A stretch of DNA of 64,000 nt from CAWDMN01 sp963803155. Its GTDB lineage: Bacteria; Acidobacteriota; Terriglobia; Versatilivoradales; Versatilivoraceae. Position 1 is the first letter of the stretch. Each line of letters begins with the position of its first letter. Under the pieces are notes generated by a model that saw nothing but the letters and a program-made list of their open reading frames with translations, did not search any database and was not told the origin of the DNA. Below, piece after piece: positions 45,115 to 55,404 of this stretch. The position numbers were made by a program, and so were the translations under genes. The stretch lies in NCBI GenBank assembly GCA_963803155.1, contig CAWDMN010000036.1, positions 124,001-188,000 of the forward strand, given 5' to 3'.

Positions 45115-45864
45115 TTGCGGGAGATATTGATTACCAATGACGATGGGATTCACTCCCCCGGTATTCAGGCAATGGCGGAATCTGTTTCTGCACTGGGGCG
45201 GGTTACCTTAGTGGCGCCAGACCGGGAGCGAAGCGCCGCGAGCCAGTCTCTCACCATCCAGCGTCCTCTTCGTTACGAAATAGTGGGCCCGAGGCAGTTT
45301 GCCGTGGATGGCACGCCTGCTGATTGTGTTTTGATTGCCCTTCATCAAATCCTCTCTGGTATGCCGGATTTGGTTATCTCTGGAATCAACCGCGGCGCTA
45401 ATCTGGGACACGATGTCGGGTATTCGGGAACGGTCGCCGCCGCGTTGGAAGCCGCACACAACAATGTTTCCGCTTTCGCGATTTCCCTGGCAACTTGGAC
45501 CGATTTTAACTTTGATCAGGCTGCCTTAGTGGGGGCGCGCGTGGCGCAAAGGTTGCTCGAAGCTCCTCTCACTCCTGAGACGATTTTAAATGTGAATGTT
45601 CCGCCGGGGAAGCTGCGCGGCGTGAAAATTACTCGGCAGGGAATTCGAAACGCGGAGAGCATGATTGTTGAACATGAAGATCCGCGCGGGCGCAAATTTT
45701 TTTGGTTTGATCAGAAGTATGCCCCCTTAAAGGGGGCGGCGGATCAAGACGTAGATTGGCAGGCGGTTAAAGCAGGGTTTGTTTCCATTACCCCCCTCAA
45801 AGTTGAACGGACAGCGCACGAAATTATGCCCCAATTGGAAAGCTGGACGCAAAATTTTTTTTAG
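45115..45864 (+). CDS. surE: 5'/3'-nucleotidase SurE
   Basis: A metal-dependent nucleoside monophosphate phosphatase used in stress survival. It has 249 residues from a TTG start with AAGGA upstream. NDDG (8-11), SGINRGANLGHDVGYSGTVAAA (~87-108) and NVPP are the family motifs, with the metal-binding Asp pair in NDDG. It lies between two tRNA-Pro genes. pcm, the usual partner, is not adjacent. Confidence 0.95.
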   Translation: MREILITNDDGIHSPGIQAMAESVSALGRVTLVAPDRERSAASQSLTIQRPLRYEIVGPRQFAVDGTPADCVLIALHQILSGMPDLVISGINRGANLGHDVGYSGTVAAALEAAHNNVSAFAISLATWTDFNFDQAALVGARVAQRLLEAPLTPETILNVNVPPGKLRGVKITRQGIRNAESMIVEHEDPRGRKFFWFDQKYAPLKGAADQDVDWQAVKAGFVSITPLKVERTAHEIMPQLESWTQNFF

Positions 45865-46001
45865 ACTGCCAATACCATAAGCGCTCTGTAAATTCCCTCT
45901 GAGCGGCATGCGTAAAAATTTTCCGTACCCTGAAGTGAAAATGGTTCAAGAATTATTCCCGGCAGTTTGTTCAGTCAAATTTTGGACAAGCTAAATTGGT
46001 T

Positions 46002-46078
<77 letters not shown>

Positions 46079-46194
46079 TCCTTCAATAAAATACCCGATT
46101 TTTCCCCAAGCCATTCAAGCGATTTCAAAATAGCAAATAGGGCAATCATTTGCTTGCGGTTTAAATTGAGCCTGGTCCAACAGAGGAGCTCCAC

Positions 46195-46716
46195 ATGGAA
46201 AATCTAAAAAATATTGTCCGCCATGTTCCTGATTTCCCCAAAAAGGGCATTCTTTTTTACGATATAACCACTCTCTTGAAAAATGGGGCGGCGCTCATTG
46301 AGGTGATAGAGTTGCTGGCAAGCCGTTTCCAGAAAGAAAAGATCGATTTGGTTTTGGGAATTGAATCCCGTGGTTTCATATTTGCCTCGGCATTGGCCTG
46401 TCGGCTTGAAGCTGGATTTGTTCCCGTTCGGAAACCTGGCAAATTGCCAGCCGATACAATTCAAGTCACCTATGACCTGGAATATGGCAAAGACAGTTTG
46501 GAAATTCACCGCGATGCAATTCTGCCCGGTCAAAGGATCTTATTGGTGGATGATCTTTTGGCAACGGGAGGCACAGCGGCCGCCACAATACAACTCATTC
46601 AACAGCTCGGCGGCGTCGTAGCCGGAATTGCGTTTGTAATTGAATTAGAGTTTCTGAATGGGAGGAAAAAACTGGAAGGATATGATATTTACTCGTTGCT
46701 AAAATATCGGGACTAG
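46195..46716 (+). CDS. apt: Adenine phosphoribosyltransferase
   Basis: Salvages adenine to AMP using PRPP. It has 173 residues. FPKKGILFYDITTLL (14-28) is the Apt start. The PRPP loop is LLVDDLLATGGTAAA (~117-131). GAGGAG precedes the ATG. It stands alone. Confidence 0.96.
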   Translation: MENLKNIVRHVPDFPKKGILFYDITTLLKNGAALIEVIELLASRFQKEKIDLVLGIESRGFIFASALACRLEAGFVPVRKPGKLPADTIQVTYDLEYGKDSLEIHRDAILPGQRILLVDDLLATGGTAAATIQLIQQLGGVVAGIAFVIELEFLNGRKKLEGYDIYSLLKYRD

Positions 46717-46994
46717 TTGAGAAATCTCCGCGGCTTTCAAAAGCCAGGTTACATCCTTCCCTCTTGCGGAAATCGACAGAGAGGTGGAATTCGGACGATA
46801 ATTCTTTCCCATGTCCTCAGAATCATCCCATTGATTGGCTCAGAGAATCGATCTTTTCAAGTTGGAGATGGGGCAAGGTGCTCCCCTGACGCACTATCGT
46901 AGTGGCTATCGCCTTCCGACTTACGGGGGGGGGTAGCGGTTCTATTTCCGCCACATCGGCACCATATTTTTTGGCATGGACCTCATTGGCGAGT

Positions 46995-48515
46995 CTACTT
47001 ATGCTGATCGGCAAAGCGTTCTAGAATTGTCAGGAATTCCTCTTCCCTTGCCAAATAGGCATCGACAACTATCGGATCAAAATGCTCGCCGCGGTCAATG
47101 AGTAGTCTTTTCTTGGATTCCTCCGGTATCACCACCTCTTTATAAACCCGCTTCGAGGTCAGTGCATCATAAGCATCGGCAAAAGCTACAATTCTGGCTG
47201 GCAGAGGTATTTGTTGTCTCGAAAGCCCAAATGGGTATCCTTTTCCATTATATTTTTCGTGATGATAATAGGCAATTTCCTTGGCTAGACTTAGGAAAGA
47301 TTTGCCCGGCAAATTGATTTCCACGCTGGCAAGCGCATCTCCTCCTAAGAGAGTATGGGTTTTCATGATTTGGTATTCTTCGGTTGTCAAGTTTCCCGGC
47401 TTAAGGAGTATACTGTCAGGAATTCCCACCTTGCCAATATCATGCAGTGGGCTGGATTTATAAATTTCTTCGACAAACGAATCATTAATCCCCTCTTTGG
47501 CCCCCACTTGCACGACTAGTTCTTCAGCAAGAATGCGGCAATAGTTTCTGACTCTCTCCAAGTGGAAACCGGTATCGGGGTCACGGTATTCCGCCAACTT
47601 GGCAAACCCCAATATAGCGGCATCCTGGGTGGATTGCACCTCATAAAGCTTTTCGAACAATTGTTTTTCCATGGACTTCTTATCGGTGATGTCACGCACG
47701 ATGAAAACATCCGCAAAAGAACGCCCATGGGGGTCCTTCACTCGCGTAATGGAAATATGTCCGTACCATTTGCTATGGTCCTTGCGGCGATCAAAGAGCT
47801 CGCCGGACCAGTAGCCACGGATTGCGAGCGCCTGTTTGATTCCTTTCCCGGGTTCTTGTCCCGATGCATCGTTCCTAAACACCGGAGCGATGGTCCCCTC
47901 TAGCTCTCGCCGGGAATACCCCGTAAGCCGCTCAAAAGCTGGATTCACCATGATAACTCGTCCATTGAGGTCGGTGATCATGATTCCATCAATGGTGCTT
48001 TTGACGATATCTTCAAATAAGATGGATTCCACCAATCCAATTTCCACCCGTTCCTGCAAATGAGCTTTGTCGCTTTGTTCCTTCAGATATTGGGTGCGCT
48101 TTCGCAATGCCCCCTGAATAGCGCCTAAAATCTCATTTACGGTGGATGGTTTTACTACATAATCGTAGGCGCCCTCTTGAAGTGCTTTGCGAACATAGTT
48201 CACATCATTTTGTCCACTGATCAGCACCACCGCAATGTCAGGGTACCGCAGGGTAATTTCATTCAGCAATTCCAGTCCGCTCTTGCCGGGCATAATCAAA
48301 TCGGTGAGAACACAGGCATAGTGGTTCTGCTCCAATAACTCCGCCGCTTCAGATGCAGATCCGGCCTGATCACATTGAAATCCGGAAGTAGTCAAAACCT
48401 CCGAAAGTGCCATTCGAACAATCGAATCGTCATCAACGACAAGGACTCTCAATCCTCGCTCGGGATTAGAGCCAGGGAATGGTTCCCTCTGAGGTTGGAC
48501 ATGTTGACTCAACAT
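46995..48515 (-). CDS. REC-PAS-HD-GYP response regulator (putative c-di-GMP phosphodiesterase)
   Basis: A 506-residue regulator. The receiver domain is at 20-140 (VVDDDS; phospho-Asp in VLTDLIMPGKSG; Lys in VKPS). A PAS domain follows at about 165-285 (GIMITDLNGRVIMVNPAFER). The HD-GYP domain is at 300-490, with HD in SSPLHDIGKVGIPD and HHEKYNGKGYP. It should degrade c-di-GMP in response to a kinase signal; HHE and GYP are intact. Its cognate kinase is not identified. Confidence 0.93.
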   Translation of the reverse strand: MLSQHVQPQREPFPGSNPERGLRVLVVDDDSIVRMALSEVLTTSGFQCDQAGSASEAAELLEQNHYACVLTDLIMPGKSGLELLNEITLRYPDIAVVLISGQNDVNYVRKALQEGAYDYVVKPSTVNEILGAIQGALRKRTQYLKEQSDKAHLQERVEIGLVESILFEDIVKSTIDGIMITDLNGRVIMVNPAFERLTGYSRRELEGTIAPVFRNDASGQEPGKGIKQALAIRGYWSGELFDRRKDHSKWYGHISITRVKDPHGRSFADVFIVRDITDKKSMEKQLFEKLYEVQSTQDAAILGFAKLAEYRDPDTGFHLERVRNYCRILAEELVVQVGAKEGINDSFVEEIYKSSPLHDIGKVGIPDSILLKPGNLTTEEYQIMKTHTLLGGDALASVEINLPGKSFLSLAKEIAYYHHEKYNGKGYPFGLSRQQIPLPARIVAFADAYDALTSKRVYKEVVIPEESKKRLLIDRGEHFDPIVVDAYLAREEEFLTILERFADQHK

Positions 48516-48854
48516 TGGGTCAAGGGCTTTCCATCATTGGCTTTATTTATTTGGGATAATTGCAATGAGAATCTTCTATCGTATTCTGCCTGAATAGGAA
48601 TCTTTGGAGCAAAAGCCAATTTTTTGACATCACCACCAAGTATCGGGATATATGCACATAGACTTTAGGTTTTTTTATATTATAAAATTCAATAAAATGG
48701 TTTATTTTCAACAACATACAAAAATGTAATTCGCTTCGGCATCTGGGACAAATCGAATTCGTCACTCTATTCTGGAAGAGTCTATTTTCGCTATTTTATC
48801 TTTTTTGGATTGAGGAGATCTATGATAAGGAAGAAGAGGCAAAGTTCAGCCCTG
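48516..48854. other. AT-rich gap between the TPR gene and the HD-GYP gene
   Basis: Strongly AT-rich at 48650-48720 and probably contains the promoter of the HD-GYP gene on the minus strand. No supported gene; the minus frame 48547-48765 has no family. Confidence 0.4.
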
Positions 48855-49859
48855 CTAGGGTGAATCTGGCAGCGATCCCATTTTTAGGATGTTCTTTTTC
48901 AGCTCCAAACCCTCGGGATCATTTGGGAAGTATTCCAGCAATTTTTCCAGGAAAAAGGTGGCTTTATCCAAGTCGCCATGGGCTCGATAAAGATGAATCA
49001 AATCCAGAAATCCCAGACGGCTGCTTTGTGGATCCAACCGTGTAGCTAATTCCAGGTAAGGTTCAGCCAAGTGATACTGTTTTTTTTGCAATAGAATCCT
49101 TCCCAAGGACAGATTGGCCATGGGCAAATTCTGATCAAATTTTAGGGCTTGCTTGAATTCTTCTGCTGCTTCACCCAACTTGCCTTGGGTCCAATAAATC
49201 ATCCCCAGGTTGATGTGAGGTTTGGCCGTCTCATCCCGCAAAGAAATGGCCTTTTGGTACGATGGAATGGCTGCCTCAAGTTGGTTTATTTTTTGATATT
49301 GGGCTCCAAGATTGTTATAAGCCTCAAAAAAGTCCGGAGCCTCCTTAATCGCTTTCTGAAGGTGTTCAATTGCTTTGGGATAATCTCCTCGTTCACTTTC
49401 CCGCAGCGCCAAGTCGAATTCTTTTTGAGCTTTGCCCGAAACTCGAGTGTATTTTTCCTCTCGTGAGGAATTAGCCGCTGGGGAAAATTCCTTTACCAGC
49501 TCACGAACATTTGCCGAACCGTCACTTCCCAACCGGATCTCGAGAAAAATGATTTTCGGTTGGGGATAATCTAAAACTCTGAGCGGCCGGGCCACCATTG
49601 CCCCTTCTTCAGGTTTAATCAGGAGAAGATATTCTCCGGAAGGGACCGCTTCAAAAACAAAAGAACCATCATATCCAGGCCGCTGCTTTCTAAAGAAAGT
49701 TTTATCTGCTCGCTGCAAAACAATCTCCGTTCGGGAAGTGTCTCCTTTTCCAATTGCCAAAATTCTACCTTTCACTAAGTGATTCACTATTGGGACATCT
49801 CCAAGCCCGTTTTGGATAAATCCGATCAGGATTAATAAGACGACCAGAGACCTTCCCAT
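48855..49859 (-). CDS. Exported TPR protein with carboxypeptidase-regulatory-like domain
   Basis: A 334-residue protein with a signal peptide (MGRSLVVLLILIGFIQNGLG). A beta-sandwich N-terminal domain lies at about 25-120, with VLQRADKTFFRKQRPGYDGS. TPR repeats cover 140-330 (EAYNNLGAQYQKINQLEAAI, PHINLGMIYWTQGKLGEAAE, PMANLSLGRILLQKKQYHLA). GAGGTGA precedes the ATG. It is probably a periplasmic or outer-membrane-associated scaffold. Same organisation as the 39.9-41.1 kb gene. Confidence 0.85.
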   Translation of the reverse strand: MGRSLVVLLILIGFIQNGLGDVPIVNHLVKGRILAIGKGDTSRTEIVLQRADKTFFRKQRPGYDGSFVFEAVPSGEYLLLIKPEEGAMVARPLRVLDYPQPKIIFLEIRLGSDGSANVRELVKEFSPAANSSREEKYTRVSGKAQKEFDLALRESERGDYPKAIEHLQKAIKEAPDFFEAYNNLGAQYQKINQLEAAIPSYQKAISLRDETAKPHINLGMIYWTQGKLGEAAEEFKQALKFDQNLPMANLSLGRILLQKKQYHLAEPYLELATRLDPQSSRLGFLDLIHLYRAHGDLDKATFFLEKLLEYFPNDPEGLELKKNILKMGSLPDSP

Positions 49860-49985
49860 TCCATCACCTCATCGATGCAATGATATCCTCCAAGGCCAAT
49901 TTGCTTGACCCTCTATTTGGACAAGATTATCATTATAGGTTTGTAGTGTCTTGAATATTCTTCCCCGAAGTAATGAAGATAAAAA

Positions 49986-52751
49986 ATGGGTTTGGATAGG
50001 ATCATCATCAGAGGTGCAAGACAACATAATCTGAAGAATATCAACCTTGATATTCCCCGCAACCGGCTTATCGTTGTCACCGGCCTGAGTGGATCAGGAA
50101 AATCCAGCCTTGCCTTTGATACAATTTACGCGGAGGGGCAACGGCGATATGTGGAGTCGCTATCCGCTTATGCCCGCCAATTCTTGGATCAAATGGAAAG
50201 GCCCGATGTCGACTCCATCGAAGGATTGAGCCCTGCAATCTCCATCGAACAAAAAACTACCAGCCGGAGTCCCCGATCAACGGTAGGAACAATTACCGAG
50301 ATCTACGACTACTTGCGGGTACTTTATTCCTCCGTGGGAATTCCTTTCTGTCACAAATGTGGCCGCCCCATCGCTAAACAATCTACCCGGCAAATCATGG
50401 ATAGCATCCGGAATTTGCCGGAAGGGGATCGAATTATGGTATTGGCTCCTGTGATTCGCGGTCGCAAAGGAGAGTACCGGAAACTCTTTGAAGACCTGAG
50501 CCGCAGAGGATTTGTTCGGGTTCGTGTGGATGGAGTCCTTTGGAATTTGGATGATTCAATCCCTCAGGACAAAACCAGAAATCATACGGTCGAAGTAGTC
50601 GTGGACAGACTTCTTATCAAAAAGGGAATTGAGAAACGCCTCGAAAGTTCAATTGACGCTGCCATGAAATTAGCTCGGGGGATTGTTTCCATTGCCGTCG
50701 TCAATGGCGAAGAACACTTATATTCCGAGAAAATGGCCTGCGTTGATTGTGGGATTTCTCTTGCTGCCATTGAACCTCGAACTTTCTCCTTTAACAGCCG
50801 CTATGGAGCCTGCCCCCATTGCTCCGGATTGGGATACAAGTTTGATTTTGATCCCAGCCGACTATTTCCAGATGTTTCACGCTCTGTCTTGAATGGAGGT
50901 TTTGCGCCTTGGGGAGAGACAATTCCTTTCCAAATTCAGCTCTTTTTGGAGGAACTTGGCAAATCTCTCCATGTCGATTTAAACCAACCGTTCGAATCTC
51001 TCCCGACAAAAGTCCAAACCGCCATTTGGCATGGCACGAGTTCACCCAAAGAACGAGATGGGGGAATTTTGGGTTATCTCCAAAAGGTTTTTGCCAGTGA
51101 GGAAGAAGAAGCAGAGAATCTTGAGCAATACATGGTAATGAAATCCTGCCCTGCCTGCAATGGAAGACGACTTCGACCCGAGAGTCTGGCGATAAAAATT
51201 ACCGGGCTATCCATCGCTGATTTGACGGCTATACCCTTGAGCGAAACTTTGCGAATCTTCCGCGGGATTTCTCTCTCGCCACGTGAGCAATTGATTGCGG
51301 GCCGTGTACTTCATGAGATCACTGAACGGCTGGAGTTTCTGGAAGCAGTCGGATTGAGCTATCTGAGCTTGGACAGAAGCGCCGCAACCCTTTCCGGCGG
51401 GGAAGGCCAACGCATTCGGTTGGCGACTCAAATTGGGTCCCGCTTGCGAGGAGTCCTCTATGTATTGGATGAACCTTCCATCGGGCTGCACCACCGGGAT
51501 AATCAGCGGCTGCTTGCCATGCTAGAGCAGTTACGTGACATGGGAAACAGCGTGCTAGTGGTTGAACACGATGAAGACACCATCCGGCGCGCGGATTATG
51601 TGATTGATCTCGGGCCGGGGGCCGGCAAATCGGGCGGGGATTTGATCGCTCAGGGCACAGCAGCCCAAATTGCCCAGACCGCCGATTCCCTGACAGGCCA
51701 ATATTTATCAGGTGTTCGGAGTATTTCCATCCCTGAATTGCGCCGCAGCCCCAACGGCAAATACCTGACAATCCAAGGGGCCCGCCACAACAATCTGAAA
51801 AACATCGACGTCTCCTTCCCTTTGGGATTGCTGACAGTGGTAAGTGGAGTGTCCGGATCCGGCAAATCTTCCTTGGTAAACGACATTCTTTATAAAGCCT
51901 TGGCGCGCCAACTTTACCGAGCGTTAGACGAACCAGGAAAACATCGGGAAGTCCAGGGCATGGAACTGATTGACAAAGTCATCGAAATTGATCAATCACC
52001 CATTGGGCGAACGCCTCGTTCCAATCCGGCCACTTACACGGGCCTTTTCACTCCGATCCGGGAATTGTATGCCGCCCTGCCAGAATCACGAGAGCGAGGA
52101 TATAAAGCGGGGCGTTTTAGTTTTAATGTTAAGGGAGGCCGGTGTGAAGCATGTCAAGGAGACGGATTGCGCCGCATCGAAATGAATTTCCTCCCAGACG
52201 TTTACGTGGAGTGCGAGGTCTGCCGGGGCTATCGCTACAATAGCGAGACTCTCGCTGTCAAATTTAAAGGGTTCTCCATTGCAGATTTATTGAACAACAC
52301 AGTCAGCGATGTCCTCCCCATCCTGGAGAACATCCCGTCCATTCGGATCCGTCTCCAAACCTTGGTTGAAGTGGGGCTGGGTTATATTCATTTGGGGCAA
52401 TCCGCCACGACCCTCTCCGGAGGGGAGGCTCAACGGATTAAACTGGCTAAAGAGCTCAGCCGCCGAGCCACGGGGCGAACTGTTTATATCTTGGATGAGC
52501 CCACTACGGGTCTACATTTCGAGGACGTCAAACATCTGCTTGAGGTTCTGAATCGGCTAACCTCCATGGGGAATACAGTGATCATCATTGAGCACAACCT
52601 CGATGTCATCAAAACCGCCGACTGGATCATTGACCTTGGTCCGGAGGCAGGAAATGATGGAGGCCGAATTGTTGCTCAAGGATCTCCAGAAGTTGTGGCC
52701 CAGAATATGCAATCCCACACGGGGAAAGCCCTAGCCAGAATCTTTCAATAA
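49986..52751 (+). CDS. uvrA: Excinuclease ABC subunit A
   Basis: The damage-recognition ATPase of nucleotide excision repair, 921 residues, slightly short versus about 940. ATPase domain I has VTGLSGSGKSS and domain II has VSGVSGSGKSS; the ABC signatures are LSGGEGQRIRLA and LSGGEAQRIKLA. Zinc modules are seen in CHKCGRP, CVDCG...CPHCSG and CEACQGDG...CEVCRG. The start MGLDRIIIRGARQHNL is typical. Complete. Confidence 0.97.
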   Translation: MGLDRIIIRGARQHNLKNINLDIPRNRLIVVTGLSGSGKSSLAFDTIYAEGQRRYVESLSAYARQFLDQMERPDVDSIEGLSPAISIEQKTTSRSPRSTVGTITEIYDYLRVLYSSVGIPFCHKCGRPIAKQSTRQIMDSIRNLPEGDRIMVLAPVIRGRKGEYRKLFEDLSRRGFVRVRVDGVLWNLDDSIPQDKTRNHTVEVVVDRLLIKKGIEKRLESSIDAAMKLARGIVSIAVVNGEEHLYSEKMACVDCGISLAAIEPRTFSFNSRYGACPHCSGLGYKFDFDPSRLFPDVSRSVLNGGFAPWGETIPFQIQLFLEELGKSLHVDLNQPFESLPTKVQTAIWHGTSSPKERDGGILGYLQKVFASEEEEAENLEQYMVMKSCPACNGRRLRPESLAIKITGLSIADLTAIPLSETLRIFRGISLSPREQLIAGRVLHEITERLEFLEAVGLSYLSLDRSAATLSGGEGQRIRLATQIGSRLRGVLYVLDEPSIGLHHRDNQRLLAMLEQLRDMGNSVLVVEHDEDTIRRADYVIDLGPGAGKSGGDLIAQGTAAQIAQTADSLTGQYLSGVRSISIPELRRSPNGKYLTIQGARHNNLKNIDVSFPLGLLTVVSGVSGSGKSSLVNDILYKALARQLYRALDEPGKHREVQGMELIDKVIEIDQSPIGRTPRSNPATYTGLFTPIRELYAALPESRERGYKAGRFSFNVKGGRCEACQGDGLRRIEMNFLPDVYVECEVCRGYRYNSETLAVKFKGFSIADLLNNTVSDVLPILENIPSIRIRLQTLVEVGLGYIHLGQSATTLSGGEAQRIKLAKELSRRATGRTVYILDEPTTGLHFEDVKHLLEVLNRLTSMGNTVIIIEHNLDVIKTADWIIDLGPEAGNDGGRIVAQGSPEVVAQNMQSHTGKALARIFQ

Positions 52752-52916
52752 TCTAATGGGGGGGGGAATCGACAAATCCTACCCGCGGCAATCCATCTCT
52801 TGAGTTTCGCAAAACTTACCCAATGATAAAAAGGGGGCCTAAGCGGCACCCCTTCGATGATGGTTCCCCGAGTTTTTCACTATAGGGATTTGAGAAATGT
52901 GTTCTGGTCTGCCACC

Positions 52917-53705
52917 CTATCGAAGGATCTTTCCCGTGCGGGACCAGCGAGTTCTAGTGAAGAAGTGCAATGCAACGGAACCATATTCCTTGGCATATTC
53001 TACTACCGATTTGGGGCGGGGATCGTAGGGATCTGCCTCATAGGACCAGTAAATGAAAAGTGGCCGGCCTATTATGTTTTTGGTATTGACCGTTCCCCAA
53101 TACCGGCTGTCATTGCTATTGTCGCGGTTATCACCCATCATAAAATACGAATCCAATGGGATGACTATGGGGCCGAAATTATCCCGTATGATGTAATCAT
53201 CAGGGATACCTATGTTTCTACCATAAATGTGAAAATCAATAAAATGAGTGTAAGGTTCAATGAGCTGGTTCCCATTGATGAAAACCTGTTTGTCGCGGAT
53301 TTCCAAGGTTTCTCCTGGAAGTCCGATCACCCTTTTAATGAAGGGAATTTTTGGATTTTCTGGGGATTTGAAAGCCACGATATTCCCGCGCGAAATATGC
53401 CGTGTCGGTAGAATTCGCAACATAAAATCCGGATAATTGGCGGGGAAGGCAAATTTGTCGAGGAAAAAATGATCTCCGACCAGGATTGTGGGTTTCATTG
53501 ATTCAGTCGGAACTTGGGTGGCCTGCGCGATAAAATTGGTAAAAAAGAACACAAAGATCAAACTGAAAATTAGGCTCTCCAACCACTCACGAGCAGCACT
53601 CTTCCGTCTCGGTTCATCTACGAGTGTACTTTGCGTGGGCTCCAAAGTATCGGCAGCTAAAGAAGCTTCCGCATGGGTTTCCTTCTGGAAATACTTTTTG
53701 AACAT
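52917..53705 (-). CDS. lepB: Signal peptidase I
   Basis: Cleaves signal peptides of exported proteins at the membrane. From the ATG at 53705 it has 262 residues; in-frame starts at 53765, 53774 and 53780 would add up to 25 residues and cannot be excluded. One membrane anchor (EWLESLIFSLIFVFFFTNF) is followed by the catalytic Ser in VPTESMKPTI and the Lys in IKRVIGLPGE, then MGDNRDNSNDSRYWG. Convergent with uvrA. Confidence 0.93.
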   Translation of the reverse strand: MFKKYFQKETHAEASLAADTLEPTQSTLVDEPRRKSAAREWLESLIFSLIFVFFFTNFIAQATQVPTESMKPTILVGDHFFLDKFAFPANYPDFMLRILPTRHISRGNIVAFKSPENPKIPFIKRVIGLPGETLEIRDKQVFINGNQLIEPYTHFIDFHIYGRNIGIPDDYIIRDNFGPIVIPLDSYFMMGDNRDNSNDSRYWGTVNTKNIIGRPLFIYWSYEADPYDPRPKSVVEYAKEYGSVALHFFTRTRWSRTGKILR

Positions 53706-53940
53706 AGGACTCTTTTTCCCCTTCTCTCTTCTTCTGCTGCTACTACTACCAATAACCCAGGCCATGAACCCCATTTCCACTCACTTGTCGGGGTCATTCA
53801 ATTCGCATCCTATTTTAGCGGCTTTCCCATGGAAAATCTAATTTCTTCTGCCTTTAGATAAAATTAGCCAAAACCAGCAAATACCAGATATGCCAAACTA
53901 ACCAAGTCAAAGCCACGACACTTTTTCACACTGCAGATCA

Positions 53941-53968
53941 TTGTCCAAGCAAAATAAAATGGTATAAT
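53941..53968 (+). promoter_or_regulatory. Promoter of the LacI-family gene
   Basis: TTGTCC (53941-53946), 16-base spacer, then extended -10 TGG-TATAAT (53960-53968). A consensus TATAAT lies 67 bases before the regulator ATG. Confidence 0.6.
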
Positions 53969-54034
53969 TTTTTCCATTAAGATTGAGGGAAGCAGCGCGC
54001 CTGTATTTGGGTTGTGCCCCTTTTTTCCATTTTT

Positions 54035-55054
54035 ATGGCTACCATCAAGGAAATTGCTCGCCGGGCCAGAGTCTCCATCGGCACGGTATCAAACGTAATC
54101 AACGGGACTGCCGTCGTGAGCGAATCGCGACGCGAACTTGTCGAGAAAGCAATTCGCGATTTGGATTATCACCCCAACCAGGTCGCTCGGAGCCTCAAAA
54201 TCAGCCGCACAGGGATGGTGGGAATGGTCATTTCCGACATTACCAATCCTTTTTTTCCGCTGCTCGTCCGCGGCGCTGAAGATGCCCTCCTCAAAAAAGG
54301 CCATCTTTTGATCACTTTCAATACAGATGATCAAGTGGAACGGGAAAAACAGGTTTTATCGGTTCTGCGGGCCAGGCGTGTGGATGGGATCCTGTTGGTG
54401 GTTGCACCCGGAGAAAACACTTCTAGTCATTTACAGGACGCTTTAAAATCCGGGTTGCCAATTGTCTGTTTGGATCGAGTACCGCCAGGAGTCGAAATTG
54501 ACTCCATTTCCGTGGACAACATTGGCGGAACGCGCCAATGCATTGAACACCTGGCGAAGATAGGGCACCGCCGCATTGGAATTATTGCCGGTCCTCCAGC
54601 TCTACAAACCGCACGAGAACGCCTGCAGGGTTATGCAGAAGGATTGGAGAATAACGGTATTCCGCTTGATCCCGAATTGATTCTGCAAGGCGACTTCCGG
54701 GCTGATAGTGGTTACTCTCTAGGGAAAAAGATGCTGAGTGGATCTGCCCGGCCGACGGCTCTTTTCATATCGAATAATACCATGGCCTTGGGTGCTCTCA
54801 GAGCTCTCGAGGAGTTATCCCTACGCTGTCCAGAAGATATCGCTTTGGCAATGTTTGACGATTTACCCCTGACCGAGTCTTTCCATCCTCATCTGACTGC
54901 TGTGGCCCAACCAGCTTATGCACTCGGATATCAGGGCGCGGAGCTATTGTTGCAGCGCATAGCCAATCGGCTCGATCCTCCTGTCCCCCTGCGACTGCAG
55001 CTCCCCACTGAATTGAAAATTCGCGAATCTAGCACGGGGTATAGATTCCCCTAG
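54035..55054 (+). CDS. LacI/GalR-family transcriptional regulator
   Basis: From the ATG at 54035 (MATIKEIARRARVSIGTVSN) the protein has 339 residues; a 54014 start is unlikely. The HTH is residues 1-50 and the hinge is PNQVARSLK. The periplasmic-binding-protein-like domain (57-330) has SDITNPFFPLLVRGAEDAL and VDGILLVVAP. It probably binds a sugar or related effector. No carbohydrate operon is beside it; the downstream gene mtaB is unrelated. Confidence 0.92.
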   Translation: MATIKEIARRARVSIGTVSNVINGTAVVSESRRELVEKAIRDLDYHPNQVARSLKISRTGMVGMVISDITNPFFPLLVRGAEDALLKKGHLLITFNTDDQVEREKQVLSVLRARRVDGILLVVAPGENTSSHLQDALKSGLPIVCLDRVPPGVEIDSISVDNIGGTRQCIEHLAKIGHRRIGIIAGPPALQTARERLQGYAEGLENNGIPLDPELILQGDFRADSGYSLGKKMLSGSARPTALFISNNTMALGALRALEELSLRCPEDIALAMFDDLPLTESFHPHLTAVAQPAYALGYQGAELLLQRIANRLDPPVPLRLQLPTELKIRESSTGYRFP

Positions 55055-55404
55055 ATTAAAGAAAATTCTTCCCAGCCATCCCCTGTGGGAAAGAATATAC
55101 TTCAGCGGCTTGATCCTCAAGTCTCCTCTTTGATAATACTCCCTGTGATTTGTCCCTCATTGTATCCTCCATTTATTCGTTGAGCCGTTATATCGGGATT
55201 GGCAAACATGAGGGAGTCTGGTATTTTGAAGAGTTAGGTCTCCTGTTCGGGGCGATCATGGATCGAACTCCGACATGAAATATCTAACTCAGTTCTCCCT
55301 TACTGAGCCTTTCAATTGGAGAGTAAAACAAAGGTCTGGCAATTTAAAGCATCGCATGAAAAGTGGCGGCGCCGAGTAACGTGCATTAAGGAGCATCAGG
55401 AAAA
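55055..55404. other. Gap between the LacI gene and mtaB
   Basis: Contains a hairpin right after the regulator gene (55065-55096). TAAGGAGCATCAGGA before 55405 is the mtaB ribosome-binding region. Nothing else recognised. Confidence 0.4.
55065..55096 (+). terminator. Hairpin after the LacI-family gene
   Basis: ATTCTTCCCA (55065-55074) pairs with TGGGAAAGAAT (55086-55096) with one bulge. No T run, so only a possible terminator. Confidence 0.35.

Noticed and set aside
46823..47014. 63-codon minus-strand frame after the HD-GYP gene
   Set aside because: It overlaps the HD-GYP stop, has no family similarity, and contains a nine-base G run that makes it unreliable.
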